From Bacteroidales bacterium (GTDB lineage Bacteria; Bacteroidota; Bacteroidia; Bacteroidales; Bacteroidaceae): DNA of 64,000 nucleotides. The stretch spans positions 1 through 64,000 of the forward strand of contig SFPC01000008.1 of NCBI GenBank assembly GCA_004552195.1, in the 5' to 3' direction. Shown here piece after piece: positions 44,733 through 53,439 of this stretch; the stretch's first letter is position 1, and the number at the start of each line of letters is the position of its first letter. The notes beneath the pieces were generated by a model. The model ran no database searches and was not told the origin of the DNA. It saw only the letters and a list, made by a program, of their open reading frames with translations. Position numbers and translations under genes: made by a program.

Positions 44733-45449
44733 ATGATGGATACGAAAAATCAGACAACAGAGGAGTTGAAATATTGCTACCAATATCCTCATCCGAGCGT
44801 TACGACGGACTGCGTCATCTTTGGATTTGACGGCACCAAACTGCAGGTGCTCTTGGTGCAGCGCGGCATTGAGCCTTACAAGGGGCGTTGGGCATTTCCC
44901 GGCGGATTCATGCAGATGGACGAGAGTGCCGAAGAGGGTGCGCTGCGGGAGTTGCAGGAAGAGACGGGGCTGAAGGGTGCCTACATCCGTCAGTTCCACA
45001 CGTTCACCAACCCGCAACGCGACCCGCGCGATAGGGTCATCACCATTGCCTTCTACGCCCTGGTGAGGATGCAGGAGGTGCAGGGCGGCGACGATGCGGC
45101 CGATGCACGCTGGTTTGCGCTCGACGAGGTGCCGCAGCTGGCCTTCGACCACGACCAGATACTCCGCAAGGCGGAACAGGCGTTGCGCCGGCAAATCCAC
45201 TTTGAACCCATCGGCTTCGAGCTGCTGCCGGAGGAGTTTACCATCAAAGAGCTGCAAAACCTCTACGAGGCGATACTCAACGTGCGCTTCGACCGTCGCA
45301 ACTTCTACAACAAAATGAGGCGCTTGGAGATGCTGGAGCAGCAGAATGCCTCATCCGAACCTCTGCGAGGGCGAGAGGCTTTCCTCTTTCGGTTTAACAA
45401 GGCGAAGTATGACGAGCTGAAACAAAAGGGCTTCAGACTGGAGTTCTGA
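44733..45449 (+). CDS. NrtR-like Nudix transcriptional regulator
   Basis: A 238-residue protein with an N-terminal Nudix domain (about 22-150) and a C-terminal winged helix (about 165-235, FTIKELQNLYEAILNVRFDRRNFYNKMRRLEML). This is the architecture of NrtR/AraR-type regulators, which sense ADP-ribose or related metabolites. The Nudix box is canonical (Gly58, Glu64, REL-EE-G at 72-79), so hydrolysis may be retained. Starts at 44733 or 44736 are equivalent. NadD-NADAR and NADAR genes lie downstream, which supports a role in NAD/ADP-ribose control. Confidence 0.85.
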   Translation: MMDTKNQTTEELKYCYQYPHPSVTTDCVIFGFDGTKLQVLLVQRGIEPYKGRWAFPGGFMQMDESAEEGALRELQEETGLKGAYIRQFHTFTNPQRDPRDRVITIAFYALVRMQEVQGGDDAADARWFALDEVPQLAFDHDQILRKAEQALRRQIHFEPIGFELLPEEFTIKELQNLYEAILNVRFDRRNFYNKMRRLEMLEQQNASSEPLRGREAFLFRFNKAKYDELKQKGFRLEF

Positions 45450-45487
45450 CGACTGAAAGTTGGGAAGCAAGAGCTACCTTCAACATG

Positions 45488-45532
45488 TAAGTAGGTGTTT
45501 CATGATATAAACTAATTTTCAACACCTACTTA
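45488..45532. repeat. Hairpin repeat F, copy 1
   Basis: A perfect 12-bp inverted repeat TAAGTAGGTGTT/AACACCTACTTA with a 21-nt loop. The right 27 bp (45506-45532) recur exactly, inverted, at 61720-61746. It may also end the regulator transcript. Confidence 0.7.
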
Positions 45533-45541
45533 ACCTTCCTC

Positions 45542-45558
45542 TTTCGTAACTTACGAAA
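45542..45558. promoter_or_regulatory. Candidate operator TTTCGTAACTTACGAAA
   Basis: A perfect 17-bp palindrome with a central C, 34 bp before the NadD-NADAR start codon. It shares GTAA...TTAC half-sites with the pair at 44656 and 44713. Confidence 0.5.
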
Positions 45559-45592
45559 CAGGCATACCCCAACCGGCAATTATTGACAGCCC

Positions 45593-46654
45593 ATGAACGA
45601 AAAACAAAAAAAAATCGTGGTGATGGGTGGGAGTTTCAACCCTCCTACGCTGGCACACTACCTCTTGATGCGCCATGCCATGGATGCGCTCGGCGCTGAG
45701 CGGGGGGTCTTTGTGCCTGTCAGCGATGCTTACCTGAAACGCAAGCTGCGCGACTGCCACCCGCCGGTGGCGCTGCCGCCGGAGCTGCGGCTGAACATGC
45801 TCCGCGCCATGTGCACCGACGAACGCCTGGAGGTGTGCGAAAAGGAAATGGGCACGGTGGAGGCCCGCACGGTGCCTACGCTGTGGGAGTTGCAGCATGA
45901 AAATCCCGACGCGGAGCTCTACTTCCTGATGGGCGCGGACAAACTGGCGTTGCTCGTGCATCTCACAGAGAAGAGGGATTTCCTACGCTGCTTCCAAGTG
46001 GCGCTCTACGCCCGTGACCAGGTGGGAATTGCCGACGCGCTGAGAGCGAACGCGGTGCTCGCGCCCTACCTCCACCGCATCGTTTTGCTGCCCCAACCGG
46101 AAGGGACGGGCGACATCAGTTCCTCAAAGGTGAGGGCAATGATGCTGGCGGGAAAGCCGTGTCAGGAGATGCTCTGCCCCGGCGTGTGGGAGCTGTTCAA
46201 GGAGGTACGGCCGGCCGACTTCCCCGACGTGATCAACCAATTTCGGGGGGAGTACGATTTCCTGAGCAATCGGTTCGCCTGCCGCTTCGTTTGGCAGGGG
46301 CTGACATTCGGCAATGCGGAAGCGGCGTTCCAGGCGTCGAAGTGTGCGGACGTGCAGGAGCGCAAGGTGTTCTGCCTTTGTTCGGCCGACAAAGCGGCGC
46401 AGAAGGGGCGGCTCCTCGTTCCGCCGGCAGCGTGGGAGGCAGAACGCGGCCACATCATGGAGGCTATCCTCACGGCCAAGTTCCAACAAAATCCGGAGCT
46501 GCTGAAGCGGTTAACCGACACGGGCCACCGGCTGCTCATCCATGGCAACAGCAAAGGGGACACGCTCTGGGGCGTAGACCTCTACACTTGGCAGGGAGAA
46601 AACCTGCTCGGAAAAATTTTAATGAAAATCAGAGAAAAGGAGAAAGACGAATGA
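45593..46654 (+). CDS. Fusion of a NadD-like adenylyltransferase and a NADAR domain
   Basis: A 353-residue protein. Residues 1 to about 205 are a nucleotidyltransferase of the NMN/NaMN adenylyltransferase type, with GGSFNPPTLAH (12-22) and ISSSKVR (175-181, the ISSTxxR motif). Residues about 214-347 are a NADAR (YbiA-like) domain with FRGEYDFLSNRF, EAAFQASKCAD, MEAILTAKFQQNPELLKRL, GNSKGDTLWGVD and GENLLG. NADAR proteins are known to act on ADP-ribosylated guanine or N-glycosidic NAD-derived substrates. The stop overlaps the next gene by 4 bp. Coupling NAD synthesis to ADP-ribose removal is inference. Confidence 0.88.
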   Translation: MNEKQKKIVVMGGSFNPPTLAHYLLMRHAMDALGAERGVFVPVSDAYLKRKLRDCHPPVALPPELRLNMLRAMCTDERLEVCEKEMGTVEARTVPTLWELQHENPDAELYFLMGADKLALLVHLTEKRDFLRCFQVALYARDQVGIADALRANAVLAPYLHRIVLLPQPEGTGDISSSKVRAMMLAGKPCQEMLCPGVWELFKEVRPADFPDVINQFRGEYDFLSNRFACRFVWQGLTFGNAEAAFQASKCADVQERKVFCLCSADKAAQKGRLLVPPAAWEAERGHIMEAILTAKFQQNPELLKRLTDTGHRLLIHGNSKGDTLWGVDLYTWQGENLLGKILMKIREKEKDE

Positions 46655-47202
46655 AATATACCGTAGATACCCTCCAAGGCATGGCTGCCGGGAGTGGCCG
46701 CCTGCCCATCATTTATTTTTGGGGACATACGCCCCATCCGAAGAAGACGACCGCCGCCTGTCTGAGCCAGTGGTACAGTTGCTGGTTCGAGGTGGAGGGC
46801 GTGCAGTATCACACCACCGAACAGTATATGATGGCCGCCAAGGCCCGGCTCTTTGGCGACGAGGAATCGCTCCGGGAAATCATGGGGGCCACCACACCGG
46901 CTGACTACAAAAAACTGGGCCGCAAGGTCCGGGGCTTTGTGGCCGAGGTGTGGAACGCCCGGAAGTATGAGATTGTGGTGGAGGGCAACTTGGCGAAATT
47001 TTCGCAAAACCCCGCGCTGAAGGATTTCCTCCTCTCCACAGCGGGCGCCATCCTCGCCGAAGCGAGCCCCTACGACACGATTTGGGGCATCGGGCTCGAC
47101 CGCGAACAGGCCGAACGGGGCGGCGTGGAACAGTGGAGGGGAGAAAATCTCCTGGGCTGTGCCTTGATGGACGTGCGCGACCGCTTGGCAATGGCCCTCT
47201 GA
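46651..47202 (+). CDS. Stand-alone NADAR (YbiA-like) protein
   Basis: A 183-residue cytosolic protein consisting of one NADAR domain: IIYFWGHTPHPKKTTAACLSQW-type opening, VEGVQYHTTEQYMMAAKARLF, KLGRKVRGFVAEVWNARK, GNLAKFSQNPALKDFLLST, ASPYDTIWGIGLD and WRGENLLGCALMDVRD. These match canonical YbiA more closely than the fused domain does. Its start ATG overlaps the stop of the fusion gene (ATGA), so the two are translated together. It converges on the PCMD gene with a 20-bp gap. Confidence 0.9.
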   Translation: MKYTVDTLQGMAAGSGRLPIIYFWGHTPHPKKTTAACLSQWYSCWFEVEGVQYHTTEQYMMAAKARLFGDEESLREIMGATTPADYKKLGRKVRGFVAEVWNARKYEIVVEGNLAKFSQNPALKDFLLSTAGAILAEASPYDTIWGIGLDREQAERGGVEQWRGENLLGCALMDVRDRLAMAL

Positions 47203-47222
47203 CGCCGCCAAAGCCTGCGGCC

Positions 47223-48236
47223 TTAGTAGGCAAACCTGACGTTGTCCACCCAAAGCGTGTTGCCCACCGACCCGACGTAGGCTCCGCCGTGGCTGGAGTC
47301 GAATTGCAGCACAATGTGGGTGGGCGCCTCATCGGCGGCGGCCCATCCCACTTCCTTGACGGGCACCATCTTCCCTTTGGAGTTGCGGGCGTATTTCGTG
47401 TTGTCGCCCGAAGTCAGAGCCCAGGCGGAGCTGTAGAATTTCTCTCTGCGTATGTCGCCGTAGTGTATCGTGAAGCGGGCATTGTGCTGCCAGTCCACGC
47501 TTTTGCTCCAGCGTTGCACCATCGTGCCTACCCGTTTGGCAAAAATATTTCCCTGTGCGTCCTCCCAACGTTTCTGGAGGTAGAGCACACAGTCGGCCAT
47601 GTCCTGCCCGGCCACCTTGGAGCCTTTCGTAATCCCGTTTTGTCGGATGCGGTCGCCGGGAACGATGTGCGTTTTGTAGTCAAAGACGAGTGCTTTGGGG
47701 CGTCCTGTGAAGGGTTGTCCGGCATTCAGTTTGGCCATCGGGTTCTTCGTGTCCCTGATAGGCTGAATGGTATTGCCGAGGTATATAGACCCTGCTGCCA
47801 GCACCTTGATATTGATGATGCCCAGCACCTTGGCCTCCACGATGTGCGTATAGAGTTTCACGCACGAGCCATGTCCGGCGTGGGCATCGCGGTAAACGCT
47901 GACGTTGGTCTTGGTTACGCCCGAGACCTTGGCCCACACGTTCGACGAGCCCCAGGGTCCGCTGAGGTTCATCAGGTTGACGGTTTTTCCTCCCAGGATG
48001 CGGCTTTCCTTGATGGTCTTTGTGGTCCACGACTCGAAATCGCCGTGGGAGAGGTACTGCATCTTGCCCCCGTCGGCGCTTTGTAGAAATTCGGGTGAGT
48101 AGGGTATGGCGTGCACGTGCCCTGCCATCCACCAGCACCCCAAGGCCACGGCGGCCACACGGCGCACTGCCGGCGCAGCGTGTCGCAGCGGGCGGTGCCA
48201 CAAGGGAAACAGTTCAGATTTCAAAAGCTTCATCAT
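47223..48236 (-). CDS. PCMD-type (putative carbohydrate metabolism domain) exported protein
   Basis: A 337-residue protein with an N-terminal hydrophobic export signal (AAVALGCWWMAGHVHA). A beta-sandwich body resembles the PCMD domain (SHGDFESWTTKTIKE, GSIYLGN, NAGQPFTGRPKALVFDYKTHI, APTHIVLQFDSSHGGAYVGSVGNTLWVDNVRF). Such proteins are common in Bacteroidetes surface and glycan-related loci. The gene lies 58 bp after the Omp85 gene on the same strand and may form a two-gene unit. The substrate is unknown. Confidence 0.78.
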   Translation of the reverse strand: MMKLLKSELFPLWHRPLRHAAPAVRRVAAVALGCWWMAGHVHAIPYSPEFLQSADGGKMQYLSHGDFESWTTKTIKESRILGGKTVNLMNLSGPWGSSNVWAKVSGVTKTNVSVYRDAHAGHGSCVKLYTHIVEAKVLGIINIKVLAAGSIYLGNTIQPIRDTKNPMAKLNAGQPFTGRPKALVFDYKTHIVPGDRIRQNGITKGSKVAGQDMADCVLYLQKRWEDAQGNIFAKRVGTMVQRWSKSVDWQHNARFTIHYGDIRREKFYSSAWALTSGDNTKYARNSKGKMVPVKEVGWAAADEAPTHIVLQFDSSHGGAYVGSVGNTLWVDNVRFAY

Positions 48237-48294
48237 AGTGTTTAGTTGATGTATTTTCTGTAGGAGTGAGCATTGGTTTTCCGCCTCAGGCAGT

Positions 48295-49533
48295 TCAGAA
48301 CGCTTCGTTGATATTGAAAATAACGCCTCCGCCGTTTCGCGTCAACCCATAGTCAATGCGCACATTGATGCCTTTCTTAAATTCCCAGCGGTAGCCGACT
48401 CCGGCGTTGAGCAGGGTGTGTCCCCACTCCATGGCGTCGAATCGGTTGAAGGCATTGGCCGCACCGACCCACACCGCCACGCCGCTGCGACCCTTGATGT
48501 GCTGCCGGAGTTCGAGCTGCCCCTCCACAAGGTTTTGGTCGCGGTAGCGTCCTTCGTAGTAGCCCCTCATGCGGTGGTTGTCGCCCACTTCGGCCAGCAA
48601 GGGCCAGGGCGTGTGTCCGTAGTTGAACTTGCCGTGCACCTCACCGGCCAGCACGGCATTTTTCCACACTTCGCGATACGTGCTGACGGTCAGTTCGGTG
48701 GTGGAGAAGCCGTGGTCTTCGTTGCCCAAGAAGCGGGGCGAGAACGTTTGGTCGAGCTGTAAGAACACACCGCGGTGCGCGTTGAGCATGAAGTCGCGCG
48801 AGTCGTAGGTGAGGGAGAGTCCGGCCGTATAGGTGCGAATGGTCCTGGGCTGTCCCTCCCAGAGCCACTCGCCGCCCTCCTCAATGCCGCGCGCCTGGAA
48901 GTAGTTGTAATTCACCAAGGGGCCGAGGAAAGTTTTGGGGGCTATGTTGAACATGAATCGCCCCATGGCGATGATGCGGTTGCGGCGGTAGTCGGTTTCG
49001 TTCGCGTCGTTGTCGGCCTGTTCGTAGCCTAAGCCCCAGAAGGAGGTGCTGAAGGTCGAAACGGTCAACTTATAGTCCAGCCGGTAACGTTCATGGGGAA
49101 AAATATGGCTGCCTTTCAGGCCCACCAAGAAGAAACCTCCCGTGGTCATGTCCGTAAAGAGTGCGGCATTCGAGCGAGGCAACGCCTTGTCTGCCATGTC
49201 CGTGGTGTAGGTTGCTGTACCCAGGATGCCGAGTCCAAGACCCGCCGTGGAGGAATAGTGGGGTCCGGGCAGGAAACCGAAGTCCACCTTCTTGCCTTCG
49301 GGCGGCTGGTTCGACTTTCGGAAATAGTCCAGCACCTTCTGCACCACTCCGCGGCGTGCCTCCCGGGTTGCCACGGTGTCGGCGACCGTTGCGATGAGAG
49401 AGTCAGCCGTTTGTCCGATGCGCTCTGCCGTCCCCGCGACCACCTCGTCGGCCTGACAGCAGAGGGGCAGCGCGCACAGGAGGCAGGCCGTCAGCCGACG
49501 CCACAGACCATGTATATCGTTACTATCATTCAT
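48295..49533 (-). CDS. Omp85/D15-type outer-membrane barrel protein without POTRA
   Basis: A 412-residue exported protein with a signal peptide (ACLLCALPLCCQADE) and a short linker to residue about 80. A surface-antigen (D15) barrel follows, with FGFLPGPHYSSTAGLGLGILG, TAGLSLTYDSRDFMLNAHRGVFLQLD, NHRMRGYYEGRYRDQN (the L6-like RGYxxG) and a terminal Phe. Unlike BamA it has no POTRA repeats. It may insert or export a specific lipid or lipoprotein; nothing in the sequence decides this. A promoter lies at 49565-49595. Confidence 0.83.
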   Translation of the reverse strand: MNDSNDIHGLWRRLTACLLCALPLCCQADEVVAGTAERIGQTADSLIATVADTVATREARRGVVQKVLDYFRKSNQPPEGKKVDFGFLPGPHYSSTAGLGLGILGTATYTTDMADKALPRSNAALFTDMTTGGFFLVGLKGSHIFPHERYRLDYKLTVSTFSTSFWGLGYEQADNDANETDYRRNRIIAMGRFMFNIAPKTFLGPLVNYNYFQARGIEEGGEWLWEGQPRTIRTYTAGLSLTYDSRDFMLNAHRGVFLQLDQTFSPRFLGNEDHGFSTTELTVSTYREVWKNAVLAGEVHGKFNYGHTPWPLLAEVGDNHRMRGYYEGRYRDQNLVEGQLELRQHIKGRSGVAVWVGAANAFNRFDAMEWGHTLLNAGVGYRWEFKKGINVRIDYGLTRNGGGVIFNINEAF

Positions 49534-49564
49534 GATTTGAAATGGCCATACATTTTTTGCGGTG

Positions 49565-49595
49565 CAAAGTTACTCCAAAACTAAAGTTGAGGAAA
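49565..49595 (-). promoter_or_regulatory. Promoter of the Omp85-type gene
   Basis: On the minus strand: TTTC (one mismatch), a 19-nt spacer and TAACTTTG, 31 bp before the start codon. Confidence 0.6.
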
Positions 49596-49777
49596 GAGTT
49601 TACATATTTTATGTTTCGCTGAAAGTTGTCCGTCTGTCGGAATGTGGGGCCGGATGGCCATGCGCACCAGGCGAAACCCCATCTTGCAACCCGCGAAAAA
49701 GGCGTTGTATGTTCAGCAGTAGCGCTGACCAACCGCGGCATGGCGCAGCGTGCGCACAGTCGGCCAATGGTGTTCAC

Positions 49778-49834
49778 AAGTCGTCGAGTAGTTTTTTCAA
49801 GTCGTCGAGTAGGAAAAAATAGTCCAGGACTTGT
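49778..49834. repeat. Family A palindromic repeat, copy 8
   Basis: AAGTCGTCGAGTAG twice, then A6-TAGTCCAGGACTTGTT. Upstream (49596-49777) no gene is seen. Confidence 0.7.
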
Positions 49835-49921
49835 TGCGTCCGCCGTAGTCAGCGCCCCACCGCCATCGGGCACGGAGAGGGAAAAAGAAAAAAGTTGCAA
49901 GAAAAAATGGGAACCATCATC

Positions 49922-50070
49922 CGGCAATCGCGGCGGCAGGCGACGGAAACGATGAAAACAATTCGGCAATCGCGGCGGCGGGCGACGGAAACGATGAAAA
50001 CAACCCGGCAATCGCGGCGGCGGGCGACGGAAACGATGAAAACAACCCGGCAATCGCGGCGGCGGGCGAT
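49922..50070. repeat. 42-bp tandem repeat, about 3.6 copies
   Basis: Units start CGGCAATCGCGGCGGC at 49922, 49964, 50006 and 50048, exactly 42 bp apart and nearly identical. Because 42 is divisible by 3, all frames stay open and give misleading ORFs in this region. The array lies just downstream of the minus-strand tRNA-Pro gene. Confidence 0.85.
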
Positions 50071-50123
50071 ATAAACGGGAAAAGCAGCCTGCGACCTCTG
50101 CCACAGACTGCTTTCATGCTTTG

Positions 50124-50198
50124 TCGGGATGACTGGATTCGAACCAGCGACCACACGCCCCCCAGACGCGTACTCTAACCGGACTGAGCTACATCCCG
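50124..50198 (-). tRNA. tRNA-Pro (GGG)
   Basis: A cloverleaf folds on the minus strand: acceptor CGGGATG/CATCCCG, D arm GCTC...GAGT, anticodon loop CTGGGGG with anticodon GGG, T arm GCTGG-TTCGAAT-CCAGT and discriminator A. The 3' CCA is not encoded. It is identical to the plus-strand gene at 56318-56392. C1-G72 is typical of bacterial tRNA-Pro. Confidence 0.95.
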
Positions 50199-50208
50199 AA
50201 TGCGGGTG

Positions 50209-50239
50209 CAAAAGTACGCCTTTTTAAAGAAAGGACAAA
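50209..50239 (-). promoter_or_regulatory. Promoter of tRNA-Pro copy 1
   Basis: On the minus strand: TTTG, a 19-nt spacer and TACTTTTG, 10 bp before the tRNA 5' end. Full consensus. Confidence 0.8.
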
Positions 50240-50433
50240 TTTTTAAGCCATTTTTTTCAGTATGACTGCATTATCACGCTTTCAAACGGATATTTCATGC
50301 GCACATTCAGCCCATTTTGCACTGTATTCAGCCCCGTCATGCGCAGATCCGGCCCCTTTCACACCGTTTCCAACCCAATTTTCCCCTGCCGCGCGGTGCG
50401 GAGTGCAGGCCGCTTCGAAGGGGCGTCGACGGG

Positions 50434-53406
50434 TTAGTACCATTCGCCTTCGTCGTCGTCCGTGGTGGTCTGCGTCTTTTCGCGGTTCATGCGTTCCAGC
50501 TCCTCGGGAGAGTATTCATCCTCGTAGTGCTGTTCCACGGGAGCCTCTTCGCCCGGCACCAGCGTTTCGGTCTCGGGGAGCAGGTTGCCGTCGGGCGAGA
50601 GGAGGGGATCGAAGTGCGCCTCGTAGAACTCGCGGTAGTCGTTGAAGCTGAAACGGCTGCCGAGCAGCGAGAGGTTCTGGCGCGAGATGAGCAGCGTGCG
50701 CGCCTTGTGCAGAAGGGGACGTAGCTCCGCCGTGCGGTAGACGCGACGGGCGTAGGAAAGCACCTCGTCGAAGGAGGTGAAGCCCGCCACGCGGAACTGC
50801 GAGAGGCCCTCCTCACGCACCACCTCCATGTCGAAACCGCGCACCACGAAGTTCGTGAAGTTGAAGTGCGCCATTTCGTAGAGCAGCTGTTTGTCGTCGA
50901 TGCTGTCGGTGGGATAAGCCAGGAGGAAGACGAAGGGCGCATTGCGATCGGGCGAGAAGCCCTGTCCGCCTGCCGCCTCGGCCGTCAGGGAGTCGGAGGC
51001 CGCCGAACGGCGGTCCCAGAGGGAGCCCAGGTCGAAGGTGCCCGTGCCCGGCCGTCGGCCGCTCTCCAGTCCTTTCACTATCATGCCGGCCATGGTGCTC
51101 ACGTCGCTCTCGGGAAATTTCGAGAGCAGTTCGCGCAACTCCTCCAGCAGCTCCTGCGTGGAGGCCGTGCGGAGCCGGCTCAGGGCGTGGACGAGGATAA
51201 ATTTCGGGCGGTTGGCCCCGGTGGGGAATTTCTCCGTGGAAACTCGGAAATTCTGCTCCACGGCGTCGAAGTGGCGGAGTCGGTAAGCGTCGTAGGTGGC
51301 GGCGTAGAGCGAGTCCTCCAGCTGTTTTCCGTGGCGCGCCATGTATTCAAAGTCGGGCGCGGTGATGAGTTTCGTCAGTTCGTTTTCGGGATAGAGCTCG
51401 GCCATTCGGCTACGTGCCATCTCCGCCAGATCCGTTTGTCCGGCGCGCGAGTAGAGCAGGAAGAGGTGGTACCACGCCTCGGCCATGCGGTCGAAGTCTG
51501 TATAGTTGTCGGTGAGGCGTCGGAGCGTGCGTGCGGCGAGGGGGAAGTCCTCCAAATCGTCCTTTTCGATGATGCCGGCGTTGAAGAGTCCGTCCTTGAT
51601 GATTTCGTCGGAAGCGGCGCGTGCCTCCTGGCTGAAGGGAATTTGTTTGAGGTAATATTCCCGCGTGTGGGGGTCTTCGGCGAGGGAGTCGGCTGCTTCG
51701 GCCTCAGCGTCTTCAGCAGTGGCGAGGGAGTCGGCCGCAGCGCGGAGCGAGTCGTCGGCAGCATAGTCAAATCCCGCCTCGTCGTCCATGTGCACCACGG
51801 TGCGGTTGGAGCGTCGCCAGTTGTCCTCATTTTTTCTTTTTCCCCATCTCTTTTGGAAATCCTGCTTACCCTGCATCACGGCCATGGGGTTGTAGAAGTA
51901 CCACGTCTGCTTGTCCTTTTGCGCCATGGGCAGGTTTTTGTTCATCTGCTGCTGTCGGTTGTTGCCGTTCTGCGCGTCGTTGGCCTCGGCGCGTGCCTGT
52001 GCTGCGGAGTCGAGGCGTGCTTCGCGTTCCTCCTTCTCCTTCCGTTTCAGGGCCTCGATCACGCGGTCGATGGCCTCGTTTCGCTCCTTCTCTGAGGCCG
52101 ATGCGAGCCACTGTAGGCTGTCCTGCAGGGCCACGGCCTCGGTGAAAGGCACGAGCTTGTCGAGCACGGCGGAGCGTCGGACCACTTCTTCATAGCCCTC
52201 GCGCTGCTTGTCAATCAGTCCGATGGCCTCGGTGTAGCAACGCTGTGCGTCGGCAAACTTGCGGCGGTCCCAGTAGAGGCCGCCCAGGCGCAGGAGGAGC
52301 ACGCCCTTCTCCACGCCGCCTCGGGTGCTCTTTTCGCGTCCGCGCTCGTAGGCTGCGATGGCGCGCGCGGTGTCGGCGAGCGAGAGGTGTATGTTTCCCA
52401 TGGCGTAGTACACCTGGTCGAGATAGTCCTTGTTGTTATCCGAACGGGCCATGCGCCGGAGTTTCTTCAGCATACGCTGTGCTCCCCCTTTCTGTGCGGC
52501 CATGACCTCGGTCTGCATGATGCGGGCGTTGAAGGCCAGGTCGAAGGGCGGACTCTTCCGGAGGCAGCGGCCAAAGGCGCGGTAGGCACGGTCGGAGTGG
52601 CCGAGGCCGTGTTCCACCTGTCCGAGGAGGAAATAGAGTCGTGCCTGTCGGTGGCTGCCGCGGGCGTAGCGGGCGGCGCGTTCGAGGTAAGGGATGGCCT
52701 CTTCGTTGCGTTGCTGACGCAGGAGGAGGTCGGCGGTGGTGGCGTCGGCGAGCTGCCTCACGCGGTTGGCCACGCTGTCGCGGCGAAAGCGGGAGAGGGC
52801 ATCCTCGGCGTCGTAGAACCATCCCTGCTGCGTGTAGCATCGTGCCAGCCACTGGCGTGCCTCGGCGGCCACGTCGGGTTCGGCGGCATAGAGGCGCGTG
52901 ATGTAGGAGAAGGTGGCCGCCGCTTCGAGGAATTCGCCCTTTTCAAACTGCGCCTCGCCCATGAGGAGCCAGGCGTTTTTGAGGAAGGGGTTGTACTCCT
53001 TGCGTTGGAGATAGGCTCGGGCCTTGGCGGAGCGTCGTGCGGAGGCTTTGAGCTGGGGCTTCTTCTGTATGGAATGGAGAGAGATGGCTTTTTGGCATTT
53101 GGTGATGGCCGTTTCGTAATTGGCCTTGCCCGTTTGTCGCGACTTCTCGTTTGCCACGAGGAACACGGGGAGTTGCTCGGTGTAGTCGTCCTTGTGTGCA
53201 TCGAGCTTGGCTTTTTCTCCGTCGATGAATGCCTGTTGCCCGTTGTAGAAGGTGTTGTAGCGTGCGGTGAAGGCATGCCACCGGCGTGCGCCCGCCGTGT
53301 TTTTGCGGGTGGAGCAGGAGGCCGTGAGCAGCAGCAGACATGCGAGGGCCGCGAGGGGCAGTATGGAAATTCGACGTTTGATGAGAAAAAAAATTTTTTT
53401 GAGCAA
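50434..53406 (-). CDS. porW: Type IX secretion lipoprotein PorW/SprE
   Basis: A 990-residue lipoprotein (lipobox LTASC near residue 30). A long N-terminal TPR array covers about residues 130-480 (NAWLLMGEAQFEKGEFLEAAATFSYI, YLERAARYARGSHRQARLYFLLGQVEHG, YYAMGNIHLSLADTARAIAAYERG). A charged low-complexity linker rich in Asp/Glu/Ala follows, then a second helical region. Length, lipobox and TPR layout match PorW/SprE, an essential T9SS component that links the PorK-PorN ring to the translocon. Secreted proteins with T9SS ends occur in this window. It follows a metal ABC permease gene by 33 bp. Confidence 0.88.
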   Translation of the reverse strand: MLKKIFFLIKRRISILPLAALACLLLLTASCSTRKNTAGARRWHAFTARYNTFYNGQQAFIDGEKAKLDAHKDDYTEQLPVFLVANEKSRQTGKANYETAITKCQKAISLHSIQKKPQLKASARRSAKARAYLQRKEYNPFLKNAWLLMGEAQFEKGEFLEAAATFSYITRLYAAEPDVAAEARQWLARCYTQQGWFYDAEDALSRFRRDSVANRVRQLADATTADLLLRQQRNEEAIPYLERAARYARGSHRQARLYFLLGQVEHGLGHSDRAYRAFGRCLRKSPPFDLAFNARIMQTEVMAAQKGGAQRMLKKLRRMARSDNNKDYLDQVYYAMGNIHLSLADTARAIAAYERGREKSTRGGVEKGVLLLRLGGLYWDRRKFADAQRCYTEAIGLIDKQREGYEEVVRRSAVLDKLVPFTEAVALQDSLQWLASASEKERNEAIDRVIEALKRKEKEEREARLDSAAQARAEANDAQNGNNRQQQMNKNLPMAQKDKQTWYFYNPMAVMQGKQDFQKRWGKRKNEDNWRRSNRTVVHMDDEAGFDYAADDSLRAAADSLATAEDAEAEAADSLAEDPHTREYYLKQIPFSQEARAASDEIIKDGLFNAGIIEKDDLEDFPLAARTLRRLTDNYTDFDRMAEAWYHLFLLYSRAGQTDLAEMARSRMAELYPENELTKLITAPDFEYMARHGKQLEDSLYAATYDAYRLRHFDAVEQNFRVSTEKFPTGANRPKFILVHALSRLRTASTQELLEELRELLSKFPESDVSTMAGMIVKGLESGRRPGTGTFDLGSLWDRRSAASDSLTAEAAGGQGFSPDRNAPFVFLLAYPTDSIDDKQLLYEMAHFNFTNFVVRGFDMEVVREEGLSQFRVAGFTSFDEVLSYARRVYRTAELRPLLHKARTLLISRQNLSLLGSRFSFNDYREFYEAHFDPLLSPDGNLLPETETLVPGEEAPVEQHYEDEYSPEELERMNREKTQTTTDDDEGEWY

Positions 53407-53439
53407 TCTGTTCGGAGCGGCCGTGGCGCGCGGTGCGGC

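Noticed and set aside
49526..50211. Minus-strand frames of 192 and 120 codons with a 14-residue repeat
   Set aside because: They arise from the 42-bp tandem repeat, and one runs through the tRNA-Pro gene. They are not credible as proteins.
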